The translations under genes were made by a program, and so were the position numbers. This document shows positions 5,041 to 6,540 of a stretch of 6,540 nucleotides of DNA, one piece after another. Positions within the stretch are counted from its first letter, which is position 1. Every line of letters starts with the position of its first letter. The notes below the pieces were generated by a model. The model searched no databases and was not told the origin of the DNA. It saw only the letters and a program-made list of their open reading frames with translations. The DNA lies in NCBI GenBank assembly GCA_021160085.1, contig JAGHDE010000210.1:1-6540 (forward strand). The letters run 5' to 3'. The DNA comes from Pseudomonadota bacterium. Its GTDB lineage: Bacteria > Desulfobacterota > WTBG01 > JAGOGO01.

Positions 5041-6540
5041 TTACAATTCTGGAAGCTTTTCTGAAAGATGGGGGAATAATTCCTTTGGGAGGAAATTTTC
5101 TACTTCTGTCGCCGTAGCAAAGGTTAGTATTTTGTCCACGAGTTGACGTGATTCGCTATAAGTAGAAGAACGAATAATTTTTTTCACTTTTAAGATAGAT
5201 GTGGCATTCATGCTCAATTCATCAATTCCCAACCCTAATAAAACAGGGGTATAAGAGGTCTCCCCGGCCATTTCTCCACACATAGTGACTTTAATACCTG
5301 CATCATGAGCAGATTCAACGATTCTTTTTATCATTCTTAGGACAGCGGGATGAAGAGGTTTGTATAAATAGGAAACATGTTCATTTACCCGGTCGATAGC
5401 TAATAGATATTGGATAAGATCGTTGGTGCCGATACTGAAAAAGTCGACTTCTTTTGCCAGGAGATCAGCTATGATAGCGGCAGAAGGGGTTTCTATCATG
5501 GCGCCGACTTCTATTGATGGGTCAAAGGGAACTTCTTTTGTTTTTAATTCGTTTTTAACGTCGGATATAATTTTATTAATTTGATACATTTCCTCCATGC
5601 CCGAGATCATGGGAAAAAGAATTCGAACCTTACCTAACGCGCTTGCCCGCAAAATTGCCCTTATTTGGGTTTTAAAAACTCCGACTTCTCGAAGACAAAA
5701 CCGGATGGCTCTTAAACCCATAACTGGATTCATTTCTTCTGCCTGAGAAACAGGAGAGAGAAATTTGTCACCACCAAGATCAAACGTTCTGATGGTTGTT
5801 GAATGAGGGGAAATTTTTTCAATAACTTTTCGGTAGGTTTGGAAATGGTCCTCTTCGGTAGGTGGTTTAGCCATATCAAGGTAAAGAAATTCGGTACGGT
5901 AGAGCCCAATTCCTTCAGCTCCATGGTGAATAATTGAAGGCAGCTCATCAGTGATTTCAATGTTCGCTAAAAGTTTGACTTTATGCCCATCCGGCGTTTC
6001 AGATGACAATGGTTTAAATTTAAACAACTCATTTTCCAAATGGTGATACTTTTTCTTTTTTTCAAAATATTCGTCAAAAACTTTTTTTGTGGGGTTGATA
6101 ATGACTCTGCCTCCAACCCCGTCCGTTACAATAATATCTCCATCCTTTATTTGTTTAGTAGCAGTTTTTAAGCCTATCACTGCGGGAATTCCTAACGCTC
6201 TGGCCATTATAGCAGTATGGGAAGTTTTTCCACCGATATCAGTAACAAAACCCAGAACTTTATCCAAATCTAAATGTAGAGTATCGGTTGGTGATAAATC
6301 ATGGGAGACTATGATTACCTTCTCCACTACCTTTTTCGTATCAGTAGGTTTTTCGCTGCTTGTGAGGTTGTATAGGATTTTTTTCACTACATAATCGATG
6401 TCATTTTTTCTTTCCCGCAGATAGGTGTCTTCAATTTCCGAAAAGACTTTCTGTAGATTTTTAAGGGTGTTTTTTAATGCCCAGGCAGCATTGATTTTTT
6501 CTTTTCTGACATGATTGGTGGTCTCTTCAATAAGCAGCTT
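5041..6540 (-). CDS. ptsI: PTS enzyme I (phosphoenolpyruvate-protein phosphotransferase), 5' end outside window
   Basis: The visible 499 codons run from the right edge to TAA at 5043-5041. Enzyme I takes phosphate from phosphoenolpyruvate onto a histidine and passes it to HPr. The first ~55 visible residues (NAAWALKNTLKNLQ..., DTYLRERKNDIDYV) belong to the helical HPr-binding part. The phosphorylated histidine is in GGKTSHTAIMARALGIPA, visible His108 (codon at 6217-6219). The PEP-binding barrel keeps GLYRTEFLYLD (Arg215), RTFDLGGDK (Arg251), MIETPSAA (Glu350), GTNDLIQYLLAIDR (Asp374, Arg384) and the acid/base cysteine in MCGEMAGE (Cys421). By my recollection of E. coli EI numbering, all these residues keep one constant offset, suggesting about 81 residues are missing and no internal indels. 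A GAF domain, which would make it PtsP of the nitrogen-type PTS, would lie outside the window and cannot be excluded. A GTG at 6387 is internal, not the start. Confidence 0.95.
   Translation of the reverse strand, partial: KLLIEETTNHVRKEKINAAWALKNTLKNLQKVFSEIEDTYLRERKNDIDYVVKKILYNLTSSEKPTDTKKVVEKVIIVSHDLSPTDTLHLDLDKVLGFVTDIGGKTSHTAIMARALGIPAVIGLKTATKQIKDGDIIVTDGVGGRVIINPTKKVFDEYFEKKKKYHHLENELFKFKPLSSETPDGHKVKLLANIEITDELPSIIHHGAEGIGLYRTEFLYLDMAKPPTEEDHFQTYRKVIEKISPHSTTIRTFDLGGDKFLSPVSQAEEMNPVMGLRAIRFCLREVGVFKTQIRAILRASALGKVRILFPMISGMEEMYQINKIISDVKNELKTKEVPFDPSIEVGAMIETPSAAIIADLLAKEVDFFSIGTNDLIQYLLAIDRVNEHVSYLYKPLHPAVLRMIKRIVESAHDAGIKVTMCGEMAGETSYTPVLLGLGIDELSMNATSILKVKKIIRSSTYSESRQLVDKILTFATATEVENFLPKELFPHLSEKLPEL

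Noticed and set aside
6089..6394. A 101-codon + strand ORF antisense to the enzyme I gene.
   Set aside because: It overlaps the conserved phospho-histidine domain coding region, and its hydrophobic look is a by-product of reverse translation.
1..6540. CRISPR arrays, insertion sequences, toxin-antitoxin pairs, phage genes or a new defence system.
   Set aside because: No long direct or inverted repeats, transposase motifs or unexplained gene-sized stretches remain once the housekeeping genes and RNAs are placed.

Overview
The window is a housekeeping region of a bacterial chromosome with low to moderate G+C. It holds the 3' end of dnaG, all of rpoD, a CAU-anticodon tRNA, a C4 zinc-ribbon coiled-coil gene (COG1579 type), the RNase P RNA gene rnpB, and serS, all on the + strand. 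The 3' part of a PTS enzyme I gene converges on them from the - strand. The organism looks Gram-negative, perhaps a deltaproteobacterial (Desulfobacterota/Myxococcota-like) or Nitrospirota-like lineage. The reasons are that RpoD has a full region 1.1 and a long non-conserved insert between regions 1.2 and 2, the RNase P RNA is type A, dnaG abuts rpoD, and the tRNA has no encoded CCA. This placement is an inference and no species can be named.

Region by region. Positions 2-499 are the helicase-binding C-terminus of DnaG. After 25 nt comes rpoD (525-2303), and 10 nt after its stop a tRNA (2314-2386), so dnaG-rpoD-tRNA is very probably one transcription unit. An AT-rich gap of 100 nt leads to a strong 13-bp intrinsic-terminator hairpin (2487-2520). 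The zinc-ribbon gene starts only 40 nt later, at a TTG (2560), and an ATG lying inside the hairpin is not its start. rnpB (about 3299-3678) begins 13 nt after that gene's stop, and serS (3729-5012) follows 50 nt after rnpB. No convincing promoter is visible between these three genes, so they may share transcripts that are processed around rnpB. serS and the enzyme I gene (5041 to beyond 6540) converge with a 28-nt gap and no clear terminator.

The genes serve replication priming (DnaG), transcription initiation (primary sigma factor), tRNA maturation (RNase P), translation (SerRS, a CAU tRNA) and phosphotransfer signalling or sugar uptake (EI). I see no mobile element, CRISPR array, defence system or other undescribed system. 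The items most worth a second look are small: the hairpin and overlapping 13-codon ORF ahead of the zinc-ribbon gene, alternative foldings at the rnpB ends and in its 3' variable arm, and a G8 tract in the zinc-ribbon gene.
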